Assembly (NCBI GenBank): GCA_003260025.2
Contig: QFZU02000071.1
Location: 1-64,000 of the forward strand
Reading direction: 5' to 3'
Length of the DNA stretch: 64,000 nucleotides
From: Microbispora triticiradicis
Lineage (GTDB): Bacteria > Actinomycetota > Actinomycetes > Streptosporangiales > Streptosporangiaceae
Made by a program: the position numbers and the translations under genes. Each line of letters opens with the position of its first letter. Position 1 is the first letter of the stretch. Below are positions 8,161 through 18,352 of the stretch, in pieces. The notes below the pieces were generated by a model. That model was not told the DNA's origin. It was given only the letters and a program-made list of their open reading frames with translations, and searched no databases.

Positions 8161-9756
8161 TCACCCGACGTCCTTTATCAGGCCCTTGGGGATCCCCACC
8201 CGGCTCTCCGCGAGCATCTCCCGGAACTCCTTGAGCTCGGGCGAGTCACCGTGCTTGGCCCGCACCGCCTTCTCCAGGTCGTATCCGGGCTTGAGCAGGA
8301 GGTCGGTCCGGTGGTCCTTGTCGACCATCTCGATCGCGGCGCGGCCCAGCTGGAGCGCGGCGTCGACGTCGCCTTCGATCAGCCGGCACAGCGCCCGGTC
8401 GAACCGGATCAGGGTCTGGTCGAGCAGATCGTCGTCCGAATACTGGGAGAGCGCCTTCTCCAGGACCACGTCGGCCTCCACGGTCTGCCCCAGCCGCACC
8501 AGGACGTCGCCCTGGTAGAAGTAGAGCTGCCGCTCGGTGTAGCCGAAGGCCGGGTTCTCCCGGTCGCTGTCGTTCATCTGCGCGAAGGCCGTCCTGGCCC
8601 GGTGCAGCGCCCGCTTGGCCTGCTCCACCACGTCGTGCCGCGACCCGCCGAGGCCGGCGATCTTCGCCAGCGCCCTCGCCTCGACCACCGGCGCCATGGT
8701 GCGCGCCGCACACGGAGTCGTACCGGCCAGGTCGCGGCTCTTCTTGGCGAGCGTCAGCGCCTCACGGGGGTCGCCGTAGTACAGCGGGACCAGCGACTCC
8801 CGGGCGGTCACCCAGGCGCGCAGGGCGCGGTCGCCGGTCTCGTCGGCCGCCATCCGGCCGGTCCGGAAGAACGAGCGGGCCAGCCGCTGGTCACCCAGAT
8901 CGATCATGAGCATTCCGGACAGCCCGGCAAGCTGGGCGGACATCCGGCACAGCCGCTCCTGCACGTCGACGGGCTGACGGTGGTTCAGCGCCTTGCGCAC
9001 GGCGGCGAACTCCAGCATCACGTCGCAGAGCAGCCGTACCGGCGGCGTGTTCATGTACTGCCGGCCGAACCCCGAGGTGGCCTGCTCCCACTGGTCGAGC
9101 ATCGCCGGGGAGACGGTGGCCCTCACCATGGTCTCGTCCATCCGCCGCCTGAGGTTCTCCACGGCGCCGAGCACCTCCTCGTTGAGCTCGTTCAGGCCGG
9201 CCGCGCTCACGGTGCCGCCGGCAAGGAGCCTCAACAGCGTCCTCCTAAGCACGTTCTCGTCCTCCTCGCCCCCGTCCAACGAAGGGGTGCAGTTGTCCGG
9301 CGAGGCCGGCGACGCCGGCCCTGCCCACGGAGCGGGTGAAATGTGTGGTCTGGCGTCTTCGAACGCGGCGTCCACGAGGACCTCGTGCCCGTGTCCGCAG
9401 ATGCACGGGCCGTCGTAGCCCAGAGCGAGGGGTTCGACGCGGTAGACCGAGCACAGATAGTGGAGGTACTCCGGGCCGGGCCGCTTCATGCCCGACTCGT
9501 ACGCGGACAGTAGTGTCTCGCCGATGCCGGGCACCGGCTTGCCGTCCCTCTCGAACAGGGCGCGTACCTGTTCGATGACGTCGGCCAGCGCCACGCCGTG
9601 CGAGAGGCGGTGGGCCTTGATCCGCGTCGTGCCGAACCGCTGCCCGCAGGCCTCGTAGATCTGCGCGGCGATCTGGGCCAGGGTGTACCCCGCGGCCAGG
9701 CCGCGCGCCCGGACCTGGCGCGCGATCTCCGTCTCCCTGTGTTGCCTGCCGGACAT
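8161..9756 (-). CDS. XRE-type regulator with C-terminal TPR-like domain
   Basis: 531 residues. The N-terminal 110 residues contain a helix-turn-helix of the Cro/CI type (IGETLLSAYESGMKRPGPEYLHYLC), and residues 250-520 form a helical TPR-like sensor solenoid. This architecture is common in actinomycete regulators that are often paired with a small divergent or adjacent gene. Here the partner is the divergent 86-residue protein at 10090. A perfect inverted repeat at 9818-9834 upstream of its start is a likely autoregulatory operator. It leads the acetyltransferase, peptide and TPR genes. Confidence 0.85.
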   Translation of the reverse strand: MSGRQHRETEIARQVRARGLAAGYTLAQIAAQIYEACGQRFGTTRIKAHRLSHGVALADVIEQVRALFERDGKPVPGIGETLLSAYESGMKRPGPEYLHYLCSVYRVEPLALGYDGPCICGHGHEVLVDAAFEDARPHISPAPWAGPASPASPDNCTPSLDGGEEDENVLRRTLLRLLAGGTVSAAGLNELNEEVLGAVENLRRRMDETMVRATVSPAMLDQWEQATSGFGRQYMNTPPVRLLCDVMLEFAAVRKALNHRQPVDVQERLCRMSAQLAGLSGMLMIDLGDQRLARSFFRTGRMAADETGDRALRAWVTARESLVPLYYGDPREALTLAKKSRDLAGTTPCAARTMAPVVEARALAKIAGLGGSRHDVVEQAKRALHRARTAFAQMNDSDRENPAFGYTERQLYFYQGDVLVRLGQTVEADVVLEKALSQYSDDDLLDQTLIRFDRALCRLIEGDVDAALQLGRAAIEMVDKDHRTDLLLKPGYDLEKAVRAKHGDSPELKEFREMLAESRVGIPKGLIKDVG

Positions 9757-9817
9757 CCCGGCCCCTCTCTCATGGCCGGCCGCACTCGCAGCCGCGTGTT
9801 TGACCGATCACCGAATC

Positions 9818-9834
9818 AGTCACGGAGGGTGACT
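9818..9834. promoter_or_regulatory. inverted repeat, candidate operator for the XRE regulator
   Basis: AGTCAC, five bases (GGAGG), then GTGACT: a perfect 6-bp inverted repeat 62 bp upstream of the regulator start, in the 333-bp divergent region 9757-10089. The rest of that region holds two TTGAC hexamers (near 9907 and 9973) oriented toward the plus-strand gene. I see no other structure in it. Confidence 0.45.
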
Positions 9835-10089
9835 CGTCCGTCGCACTCCGCCCACACCATAATGATGGAACACCCTTTGCGAGGCCAAGTCCCCAACTTG
9901 AGGAGATTGACTAAGGATCGTCTCCCGGTGAGGGTTTTCTTTCACCCGACAGGGGTTTTCCTCCACCGGTCATCTTGACCTGGCGTTGACCCGGACGAGT
10001 CAGTGAGCCATCTTGGGCGCACCAGAGTGATCGAGCGGAAACGCAAAGTACACAATCAGCCGGGAACGGAAATGAAGGAGGACCGGCCG

Positions 10090-10350
10090 GTGGGGAACGA
10101 GGATTTCCTGCGCCTGGAGCGTCTGGTGGCCGAACTCGACGCGCGGGGCCTGCTCGCGCGAGTCGTACACACCCCTTCGGGCCGCGCCTACGTGCGGGTC
10201 ATCAACCCCGCCGCGACGAGCCTCACGGAGAACGTCGTCTGCCAGGCGGCGGACTACTGGTGGTCCTGGGGCGAGCGGATGCACCGGGCGGACGACCCCG
10301 CCGGAGCGGCGTCGAAGGTCGCCCGCGTGCTCGCCGCGGTGATCGAGTAG
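10090..10350 (+). CDS. small protein divergent to the XRE regulator
   Basis: 86 residues from a GTG at 10090. An AAGGAGGA site seven bases upstream decides this start over longer in-frame ATGs. The sequence (FLRLERLVAELDARG... then VVHTPSGRAYVRVINP) reads as a small mixed alpha/beta protein with an aromatic patch DYWWSWGERM. It belongs to the short partner proteins found next to XRE-TPR regulators in actinomycetes. The function is unknown; a role as cognate effector or ligand is inference. A strong hairpin follows its stop. Confidence 0.75.
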   Translation: MGNEDFLRLERLVAELDARGLLARVVHTPSGRAYVRVINPAATSLTENVVCQAADYWWSWGERMHRADDPAGAASKVARVLAAVIE

Positions 10351-10361
10351 CCGCACCGACC

Positions 10362-10398
10362 ACCGTCCGGTCCCGCCGAGCAGGCGGGACCGGACGGT
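10362..10398 (+). terminator. strong hairpin terminator
   Basis: A perfect 16-bp stem (ACCGTCCGGTCCCGCC and its complement) with the 5-base loop GAGCA, 11 bases after the stop of the small protein. No T-run follows, which is usual for actinomycete terminators. Confidence 0.8.
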
Positions 10399-10402
10399 CA
10401 TC

Positions 10403-10416
10403 GAGGGGATCCCCTC
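10403..10416. repeat. perfect 14-bp palindrome
   Basis: GAGGGGATCCCCTC lies five bases after the terminator stem. It is upstream of the MscS gene and could be an operator, or just a second small hairpin reinforcing termination. No partner copy was seen. Confidence 0.35.
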
Positions 10417-10611
10417 CTGGAGAACGGCGCCGGACGCGCTTCCGGGTGCGCGCCCGCGCCCTGCCGTGCCGTCACCGGAGCGTGCCGTCCGCCCTCGCGG
10501 CGCCGGACGCGTTCCCGTCCCCCCGGCGATGTGACGGAGGCCGGATCTGTCGGCAGTATTGACTACGTTCGAGAAGCTGTCGTCGATCCGATCCGTGGGG
10601 GGATCCACCTC

Positions 10612-11628
10612 GTGTTGCCGCTGTCGCCCGCGACACCCAGCCCAGAGCCGAGCCCGAGCCTGCCCGACCCGGACGTGATCGCGGCCAAGGTGTCGGCGGC
10701 GTGCGAGAAGAGCGAGGGCGTCTTCTGCACGGTGCTGAACAGCGCCTTCCCGAACCGGGACTTCCCCGCCTGGGTTCAACTGGTGGCGGGCGTCGTGGAC
10801 GTGTTCCTGATGATCGCCCTGATCCTCGTCGGGACGCTGATCGTCCGGAACGTGGCGCTCCGGCTGATCACCCGGCTCACCGTGCGGGCGAGCGTCGGCG
10901 TGCTGCCGGAGCGGCTGCGCGGCAAGACGGTGCTGACCAGCGTGGACGCCGCGGCGGCGATCATGACCGAGCGCCGCAGGGCGCGCGCCGAGACCATGGG
11001 CTCGGTGCTGCGGAGCCTCGCGTCCGTCGTGATCCTGGGCACCGGGGCGCTGATGATCTTCGCGAAGCTCGGGATACCGATCACGCCACTGCTCACCAGC
11101 GTCGGGATCATCGGTGTGGCGCTCGGCTTCGGCGCGCAGGAGCTGGTCAAGGACTTCATCGCCGGCATGTTCATGCTCCTGGAGGACCAGTACGGCGTGG
11201 GCGACGTGATCGACACCGGAGTGGCCACCGGCACCGTGGAGGCCGTGACGCTCCGCATCACCCGGCTGCGCGACGCCGACGGCAAGGTGTGGTACGTCCG
11301 CAACGGCACGATCACCCGTGTCGGCAACGAGTCGCAGGGCTGGTCGAGGGCCCTGGTGGACGTGCCCGTCCCGTACGCGGCCGACATCGCGACGGTGCGC
11401 GACCTGCTCAAGAAGCTCGCCGACGACATGTGGGACGACCCGGAGTACCGCGACCTGGTGATCGTCGAGGAACCGCAGGTCTTCGGGCTGGAGTCGGTGT
11501 CCGGCACGTCCGTCATCTTCCGGGTCAGCGTGAAGACGGTACCGGCCCGGCACCTGGAGGTCGCCCGTGAGCTGCGGCTGCGGGTGAAGAAGGCCTTCGA
11601 CGAGAAGGGCATCGCCTTCGCCGCCTGA
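10612..11628 (+). CDS. mechanosensitive ion channel (MscS family)
   Basis: About 338 residues. A short Pro/Ser-rich outer segment is followed by transmembrane helices (around [20 protein letters not shown], then [16 protein letters not shown]), and the MscS pore helix/beta-domain junction is seen in [19 protein letters not shown]. The cytoplasmic vestibule follows. It releases solutes on hypo-osmotic shock. GTG at 10612 is preferred because GGGGGGA lies eight bases upstream; an in-frame GTG at 10531 gives 27 more residues but has no ribosome-binding site. A TTGACT hexamer at 10559 fits the shorter start. Confidence 0.9.
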   Translation: MLPLSPATPSPEPSPSLPDPDVIAAKVSAACEKSEGVFCTVLNSAFPNRDFPAWVQLVAGVVDVFLMIALILVGTLIVRNVALRLITRLTVRASVGVLPERLRGKTVLTSVDAAAAIMTERRRARAETMGSVLRSLASVVILGTGALMIFAKLGIPITPLLTSVGIIGVALGFGAQELVKDFIAGMFMLLEDQYGVGDVIDTGVATGTVEAVTLRITRLRDADGKVWYVRNGTITRVGNESQGWSRALVDVPVPYAADIATVRDLLKKLADDMWDDPEYRDLVIVEEPQVFGLESVSGTSVIFRVSVKTVPARHLEVARELRLRVKKAFDEKGIAFAA

Positions 11629-11662
11629 CCTTACCGATGGGTAACTGGCTTAGGCTGAAAGC

Positions 11663-12046
11663 GTGACCAGCGAGCAGACCCTGTCCTTCTACGAGGTGAT
11701 CGGCGGCGAGGACGCCTTCCGGCGGCTCGTGCACCGGTTCTACGAGGGTGTGGCCGAGGACCCCCTGCTGCGTCCGCTCTACCCCGAGGAGGACCTCACC
11801 GGGGCCGAGGAGCGGCTGCGCCTGTTCCTCATCCAGTACTGGGGAGGTCCGAAGACCTACAGCGAGCAGCGCGGCCATCCCCGGCTGCGGATGCGGCACA
11901 TGCCGTTCGTGATCGGCGAGGCCGAGCGGGACGCCTGGCTGCGCCACATGGGCGACGCCGTACGCTCCCTGGAACTGCCGCCGGAGCGGGAGAGTCAGTT
12001 GTGGGACTATCTCGTCTACGCCGCCCACAGCCTGGTCAACGCATAA
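11663..12046 (+). CDS. glbO: group II truncated haemoglobin
   Basis: 127 residues, full length for a 2-over-2 globin. The B-helix Tyr ([11 protein letters not shown]), the proximal His in LRMRHMPF and the group-II G8 Trp in [10 protein letters not shown] are visible. Family members bind O2 and act in redox or NO/peroxide handling rather than bulk transport. It lies 34 bp after the MscS gene, with the GH13 gene 30 bp downstream, so the three could form one transcript. Confidence 0.93.
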   Translation: MTSEQTLSFYEVIGGEDAFRRLVHRFYEGVAEDPLLRPLYPEEDLTGAEERLRLFLIQYWGGPKTYSEQRGHPRLRMRHMPFVIGEAERDAWLRHMGDAVRSLELPPERESQLWDYLVYAAHSLVNA

Positions 12047-12076
12047 GTAACGCGAGCAGCGGGCAGCCCATCTCTC

Positions 12077-13627
12077 ATGGAAAAAACCCCCTGGTGGCGT
12101 GATGCCGTTGTCTACGAGATCTACGTCCGCAGCTTCGCCGACGCCTCCGGCGACGGTACGGGCGACCTGGCGGGAATCCGGGACCGCCTGCCGTACCTCG
12201 CCGAACTCGGCGTCGACGCGATCTGGCTGACCCCCTTCTATCCCTCCCCCATGGCCGACGGCGGCTACGACGTGGCCGACTACCGCGACGTCGACGCGTT
12301 GTTCGGGACGCTGGCCGACTTCGACGACCTGGTCGCCGACGCGCACGCGCACGGCCTGCGGCTGATGGTGGACATCGTGCCCAACCACAGTTCCTCGGCC
12401 CACCCGTGGTTCCAGAAGGCGCTTGCGGCGCCCAGGGGCTCGCAGGAGCGCGATCGGTACATGTTCCGGGAGGGCGGCCCCGAGGGCACCGGCGGCGGCC
12501 ACGGCGAGCCGAACAACTGGATGTCCACCTTCGGCGGCCCGGCGTGGACACAGGTGCCCGACGGGCAGTGGTACCTCCACCTCTTCGCGCCGGAGCAGCC
12601 CGACTTCAACTGGCGCAACCCCGAGGTGCGCGAGGAGTTCCTCGACATCCTGCGGTTCTGGCTGGACCGCGGCGTGGACGGCTTCCGCATCGACGTGGCG
12701 ATGGGGCTCATCAAGGCGGAGGGACTGCCCGACACCGATCCGGGGTTCACCGCCAGGTCGCCCATCTGGAGCCAGCCGGAGGTGCACGACGTCTACCGCG
12801 ACTGGCGGCGGGTGCTCGACTCCTATTCCGGCACCCGCGTCGCCGTCGGCGAGGTCTGGACCGACTCCGCCGAGGACCTCGCGCTGTACGTGCGGCCGGA
12901 CGAACTGCACCAGAGCTTCAACTTCGCCTGGCTGGAGGCCCCCTGGTCGGCCACGGCGTTCCGCAAGGTCATCGACGACACCCTAGTCGCGGTCGCCTCG
13001 CCGACCTGGGTGCTGTCCAACCACGACGTCGTACGGCACGTCACCCGGTACGGGCAGGGGTCGCTCGACCCCGGGGCCGGCCTCGCGCGGGGGCGTGCGG
13101 CCCTGCTGGCCATGCTCGCCCTCCCCGGCTCCGCGTACCTGTACCAGGGTGAGGAACTCGGGCTCCCCGAGGTGACCGACCTGCCGCCGGAGTCGCGTCA
13201 GGACCCGATCTTCGCGCGCTCGAACGGCGAGGTGCCGGGCCGGGACGGCTGCCGGGTGCCGCTGCCGTGGTCGGGCACCGAGCCGCCGTACGGCTTCGGG
13301 CCGGGCGGGTCGTGGCTGCCGCAGCCCGCGGACTGGGCCGGCCTCACGGCCGAACGGCAGGCCGCCGACCCGGCGTCGACGCTGTGGTTCTACCGGCAGG
13401 CGCTGCGGACGCGGCGGGAACTGCGCGGTACGCTGCCGGACGCGATCACGTGGCTGGACTCGCCCGAGGAGACGCTGTTCTTCCAGCGGGGACGGCTGCT
13501 CTGCGTCGTCAACTGCGGCGAGGGCGCGGTCCCGCTGCCGCCGCACGACCAGGTGCTGATCACCAGCAGCCCGCTCGACGGCACCGACCTCCCGCGCGAC
13601 ACCGCGGCCTGGCTGCTCACCGCCTGA
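12077..13627 (+). CDS. GH13 alpha-glucosidase
   Basis: 516 residues with a complete GH13 barrel. Catalytic residues can be placed: nucleophile Asp206 (GFRIDVAMG), acid/base Glu259 (AVGEVW) and Asp317 (SNHDVVRH). The opening [26 protein letters not shown] is typical of oligo-1,6-/alpha-1,4-glucosidases. No signal peptide is present, so it is cytoplasmic and should release glucose from short malto- or isomalto-oligosaccharides. No sugar ABC transporter or LacI regulator is adjacent, so its regulation is not evident here. Confidence 0.93.
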   Translation: MEKTPWWRDAVVYEIYVRSFADASGDGTGDLAGIRDRLPYLAELGVDAIWLTPFYPSPMADGGYDVADYRDVDALFGTLADFDDLVADAHAHGLRLMVDIVPNHSSSAHPWFQKALAAPRGSQERDRYMFREGGPEGTGGGHGEPNNWMSTFGGPAWTQVPDGQWYLHLFAPEQPDFNWRNPEVREEFLDILRFWLDRGVDGFRIDVAMGLIKAEGLPDTDPGFTARSPIWSQPEVHDVYRDWRRVLDSYSGTRVAVGEVWTDSAEDLALYVRPDELHQSFNFAWLEAPWSATAFRKVIDDTLVAVASPTWVLSNHDVVRHVTRYGQGSLDPGAGLARGRAALLAMLALPGSAYLYQGEELGLPEVTDLPPESRQDPIFARSNGEVPGRDGCRVPLPWSGTEPPYGFGPGGSWLPQPADWAGLTAERQAADPASTLWFYRQALRTRRELRGTLPDAITWLDSPEETLFFQRGRLLCVVNCGEGAVPLPPHDQVLITSSPLDGTDLPRDTAAWLLTA

Positions 13628-13800
13628 CCCGAGGGCGGCGCGCGTCCCCGCCGTCCCGCTCCCCGATCGCCCTCGTTCCCCCGCCACGTGCGACCGGCCG
13701 CCGTTGCTCCTTGGCCGGTCCCAGGCGGGGCTCGGGGGGTCGTCGGAGGGCCGCCGGGCGGGTCGCCGGAAGGGCGGCGGCCGGGCGGCTCAGGGTGGGC

Positions 13801-14241
13801 TCAGGCGGGGGCGGAGAACCGGCGGAGGAAGGCGACCTCATCCTCGCCGAGCCTGCGTGGCCACGCTGCGGCTGAGTCGTAGGCGACCAGGATCGTGCGC
13901 GCCTCGGCGTAGAGGGTCGCGTCGTCACGGATCTCGTACGCCAGGGTGAACCGTGACCTGGAGATCTCGGTCACCCACACCTCGACGCGCACGGGATCGG
14001 GGCGGAAGTTCAGCGGCCGCCGGTAGTCGATCTCCTGCCGGGCCACCACCAGGTCGAGCCGGTTTCCATCGCTGTCGCGCGGGCGCTCCCACAGCATGGA
14101 CACCCGCGCGTCTTCGAGGTAGTCGAAGAATCTGACGTTGTTGACGTGGCCGTAGCTGTCGATGTCGGCGAAGCGCACCTTACGCTCGAAGACGTAACGG
14201 TGGGCGTGCTCGGCAGGGCCGGCGAGGATCGGCTCGGTCAC
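13801..14241 (-). CDS. acyl-CoA thioesterase (4HBT hotdog fold)
   Basis: 146 residues, a single hotdog domain. The active-site signature DIDSYGHVNN is at residues 26-35, with Asp28 and the following His/Asn cluster. It hydrolyses an acyl-CoA of unknown chain type. It is downstream of ettA on the same strand with a 112-bp gap and converges with the GH13 gene over a 173-bp GC-rich gap that shows no clear hairpin. Confidence 0.92.
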   Translation of the reverse strand: MTEPILAGPAEHAHRYVFERKVRFADIDSYGHVNNVRFFDYLEDARVSMLWERPRDSDGNRLDLVVARQEIDYRRPLNFRPDPVRVEVWVTEISRSRFTLAYEIRDDATLYAEARTILVAYDSAAAWPRRLGEDEVAFLRRFSAPA

Positions 14242-14353
14242 CGCTCCAACCTAGTGCCGCGACCACCGAGGTTCGCCCGGACGGGGCGGTGTCCGCGAAG
14301 GTGGCCGCGAGGTCCCCCGCCGGGCACGGCGGGGGACGGGACGAGAGTCCTGA

Positions 14354-16018
<1,665 letters not shown>

Positions 16019-16028
16019 GCCTTCAAGC

Positions 16029-17330
16029 CTAGGGGATCGCACCGGCAGCGCCGTCCGCGCTGCGGGGAGGAGGGGCCAGTGGGGCGGCGGGGAGGCAGAT
16101 TCTGTCCCTGCCGAGTTCCTTGGCGCGGTAGAGGGCGAGGTCCGCCGCGGCGAGCAGCTCCAGCAGATCCTCGCCGTGGATGTTGAGGATCGCGACCCCG
16201 GCGGAGACCGTGACCGTGACCGCCGCCTGCTCGGTGGGCACCGCCATGCGGCCCACCCGGACGCGCAGCCGCTCGGCCACCCGCCGTGCCTCGTGCACGT
16301 CGGCGCCCGGGAGCAGCACGACGAACTCCTCGCCGCCGAACCGGCCCACCACGTCGTACTCACGCAACTGCGTGCGGAGGGTGGCGGCCACCTCGGCGAG
16401 CACCTGGTCGCCGACCAGATGACCGTATGTGTCGTTGACCTTCTTGAAGTGGTCGATATCGACCAGCACCAGCGCGAGGGGGTTCCCGGTCCGCTGCGCC
16501 CTGACGATCTCGGTGTCCGCCTCCCGCTGCCAGGCGGCGGCGTTCAGCAGGCCGGTCTTCGCGTCCGTCCGGGCGGCTGCCTGGAGCTGCGCGTGCAGCA
16601 GGCTCCGCTGGAGCAGCACGACGGGCGGCAGCACGAGCAGCAGCAGCGTGAGGTTGATCCCGCAGACGACGGCGACGAGCACGCCGAGGCAGAGCTCGAC
16701 CGCGTCGAGAAGGACCCGCTCGCGGTCCCAGAGGACCTCGCCCCAGCGGCCCTCGGGATCGGACGCGTGCGCCGCGACCGCGATCAGAGCCGTGTTGAGC
16801 ACGGTGAACAGCACCGCGCAGGCCGCGGCGACCACGATCGGCCCGCCCTGCCCCGAGGACAGCCGCGCCGGTCCGGCCACCCAGTGGTGGAAGGCGGCGG
16901 ACGCGGCGCCCGCCGCGAGCCCGATCGCCGCCGCGCTGAACACCCGCCGGTAGAGCACCGTCGCCCGCACCCTGAGCTGGAGCAGGATCTGCATCGGGAC
17001 GGGCGCCAGCAGGGCGTAGACCGGCGGCAGCAGGAACGCCGCCGGGAGCCACCAGGCCGACAGCAGGTCGCGGGACACGCCGGCGGGCATGCCGAGGCGG
17101 CGGGTGGCCTCGATGCAGACGGCGCCGCACAGCGTGAGCGCCCCGAACATGGCGAGGTCGCAGGTGTGGAAGACGGTCGCCCTGGCCAGCACCGCGACCA
17201 GGACGGTGTAGAACGCCAGGATCGCGCAGACGTAGGACACGAGGGCGGGCGGCTGGGTCAGCAACGGCCAGCGGCTCCGGGAGCAGATCGTGCCGCGCGT
17301 CCTCGCCGAGGTCTGACCGGTTGCCGTCAT
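16029..17330 (-). CDS. membrane diguanylate cyclase (GGDEF)
   Basis: About 433 residues. The N-terminal half has six to eight hydrophobic segments (for example ALVSYVCAILAFYTVLVAVL and LLDAVELCLGVLVAVVCGIN). The C-terminal about 170 residues are a GGDEF domain with an intact GGEEF motif and the metal-binding ALVLVDIDHFKKVND segment. It should be an active membrane-bound c-di-GMP synthase. There is no EAL domain. The ATG at 17330 has a G-rich ribosome site (GGGGGG) before it; a start seven codons earlier is possible. A TGTGTAACACA palindrome sits at 17367-17377 just upstream. Confidence 0.92.
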   Translation of the reverse strand: MTATGQTSARTRGTICSRSRWPLLTQPPALVSYVCAILAFYTVLVAVLARATVFHTCDLAMFGALTLCGAVCIEATRRLGMPAGVSRDLLSAWWLPAAFLLPPVYALLAPVPMQILLQLRVRATVLYRRVFSAAAIGLAAGAASAAFHHWVAGPARLSSGQGGPIVVAAACAVLFTVLNTALIAVAAHASDPEGRWGEVLWDRERVLLDAVELCLGVLVAVVCGINLTLLLLVLPPVVLLQRSLLHAQLQAAARTDAKTGLLNAAAWQREADTEIVRAQRTGNPLALVLVDIDHFKKVNDTYGHLVGDQVLAEVAATLRTQLREYDVVGRFGGEEFVVLLPGADVHEARRVAERLRVRVGRMAVPTEQAAVTVTVSAGVAILNIHGEDLLELLAAADLALYRAKELGRDRICLPAAPLAPPPRSADGAAGAIP

Positions 17331-17366
17331 CCCGCCCCCCAACGACGCCAAATCAGCATCTCACGA

Positions 17367-17377
17367 TGTGTAACACA
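17367..17377. promoter_or_regulatory. short palindrome upstream of the GGDEF gene
   Basis: TGTGT-A-ACACA, 37 bp before the cyclase start. It is symmetric and AT-richer than its surroundings and could be an operator. The regulator is unknown; it does not match the BldD-type box I looked for. Confidence 0.3.
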
Positions 17378-17516
17378 ATAGTTGCGGAGTGTGCGACGCG
17401 CGACGGGAACCGTTCCCTTCACGCGGGCCATCTGCATCCGATGGACTGCGGGGGTGTCTGCGGCGATTTGCCCGGGGCCCGAGCCCGGCGACGCCGCGCT
17501 CCCGCGACCAGCGGGT

Positions 17517-18227
17517 TCAGGCCGCCAGAGTGCGTGGGAGCGGGGAGTGGTCCGCGTTCTCCTGTGCACCGGGCGCCATGCCCGTGACCACGCCCTCGTC
17601 CCCCTCGGCATCGGGCTCGGCATCGGGCTCGGCGACAGGATCCGCGTCGGCCGTGGCGCCGCCGCGCTCCCCGTCGGGGGCGCCGAGGGCGGGGCGCTCC
17701 GCCGCGGTCGTGCTCCGGCCGCCGACGAGGGCGTCGAAGGCCTCATCGGTCTCACCGCCGTCGGCGGGACGGGCGCCGGCGGCGGTGCGTCCGGTCAGTT
17801 CCCACTCCCTCGTGGCGTCCTCCATCGCCTGGCGGTCGTCGTCGCTGACCGCTCCGGCCGAGTAGGCGCGGATCGGCTTCTCGTAGGTGGTGATGCCCCA
17901 CTTGAGGTCGTGGCCCACGGAACTCGCCTCGATCTCGGCCCAGAACCGCTGCTCGCCCTCCCGCTCGAACTGCTTGATGCGCAGCTTGCCGTACACGACG
18001 ACCGGATGGCCCTTGCGGATCGACTGCTGGACGTTGTCGGCCAGTCCCCGGTAGCAGCGGACCACGTAGTAGGTGGTGTCCCTGGTCTGCCAGGTGTTCG
18101 TCTGCTGGTCGAGCACGCGCCGGTTGACGGCCATCCGCATCGACGTGACGTGCGAGCCGTCGCGGAACCGGTACTGCCTGGGGTCGTCGGTGACGTTCCC
18201 GCTCAGCGTGACGTAGATGTCGCTCAT
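17517..18227 (-). CDS. ssb: single-stranded DNA-binding protein (second SSB type)
   Basis: 236 residues. Residues 1-112 form an OB fold (MSDIYVTLSGNVTDDPRQY, later YYVVRCYRGLADNVQQSIRKG). The rest is acidic, low complexity (repeated DAEPDAE) and ends PLPRTLAA. It lacks the canonical DDDIPF-type acidic tip that recruits repair proteins, and the fold begins SDIYVTLSGN rather than as in the replicative SSB. It resembles the actinomycete SsbB-like paralogue rather than the essential SSB. It lies downstream of two dynamin-like GTPases on the same strand. Confidence 0.9.
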   Translation of the reverse strand: MSDIYVTLSGNVTDDPRQYRFRDGSHVTSMRMAVNRRVLDQQTNTWQTRDTTYYVVRCYRGLADNVQQSIRKGHPVVVYGKLRIKQFEREGEQRFWAEIEASSVGHDLKWGITTYEKPIRAYSAGAVSDDDRQAMEDATREWELTGRTAAGARPADGGETDEAFDALVGGRSTTAAERPALGAPDGERGGATADADPVAEPDAEPDAEGDEGVVTGMAPGAQENADHSPLPRTLAA

Positions 18228-18352
18228 GGAAGTGCCTCTCCGGCCCGGTCACCCGCCGGGCTCGGATGCCACCCTCGCCGGGGCGGCCGTCCCCGTACGG
18301 GCCGGAAACGCGTTCTGTGGACGGCCGGGCACCTGTGGACAACCCGGCGGGG

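Noticed and set aside
17367-17377. BldD box upstream of the diguanylate cyclase
   Set aside because: The palindrome TGTGTAACACA does not fit the BldD consensus; kept only as an unassigned palindrome.
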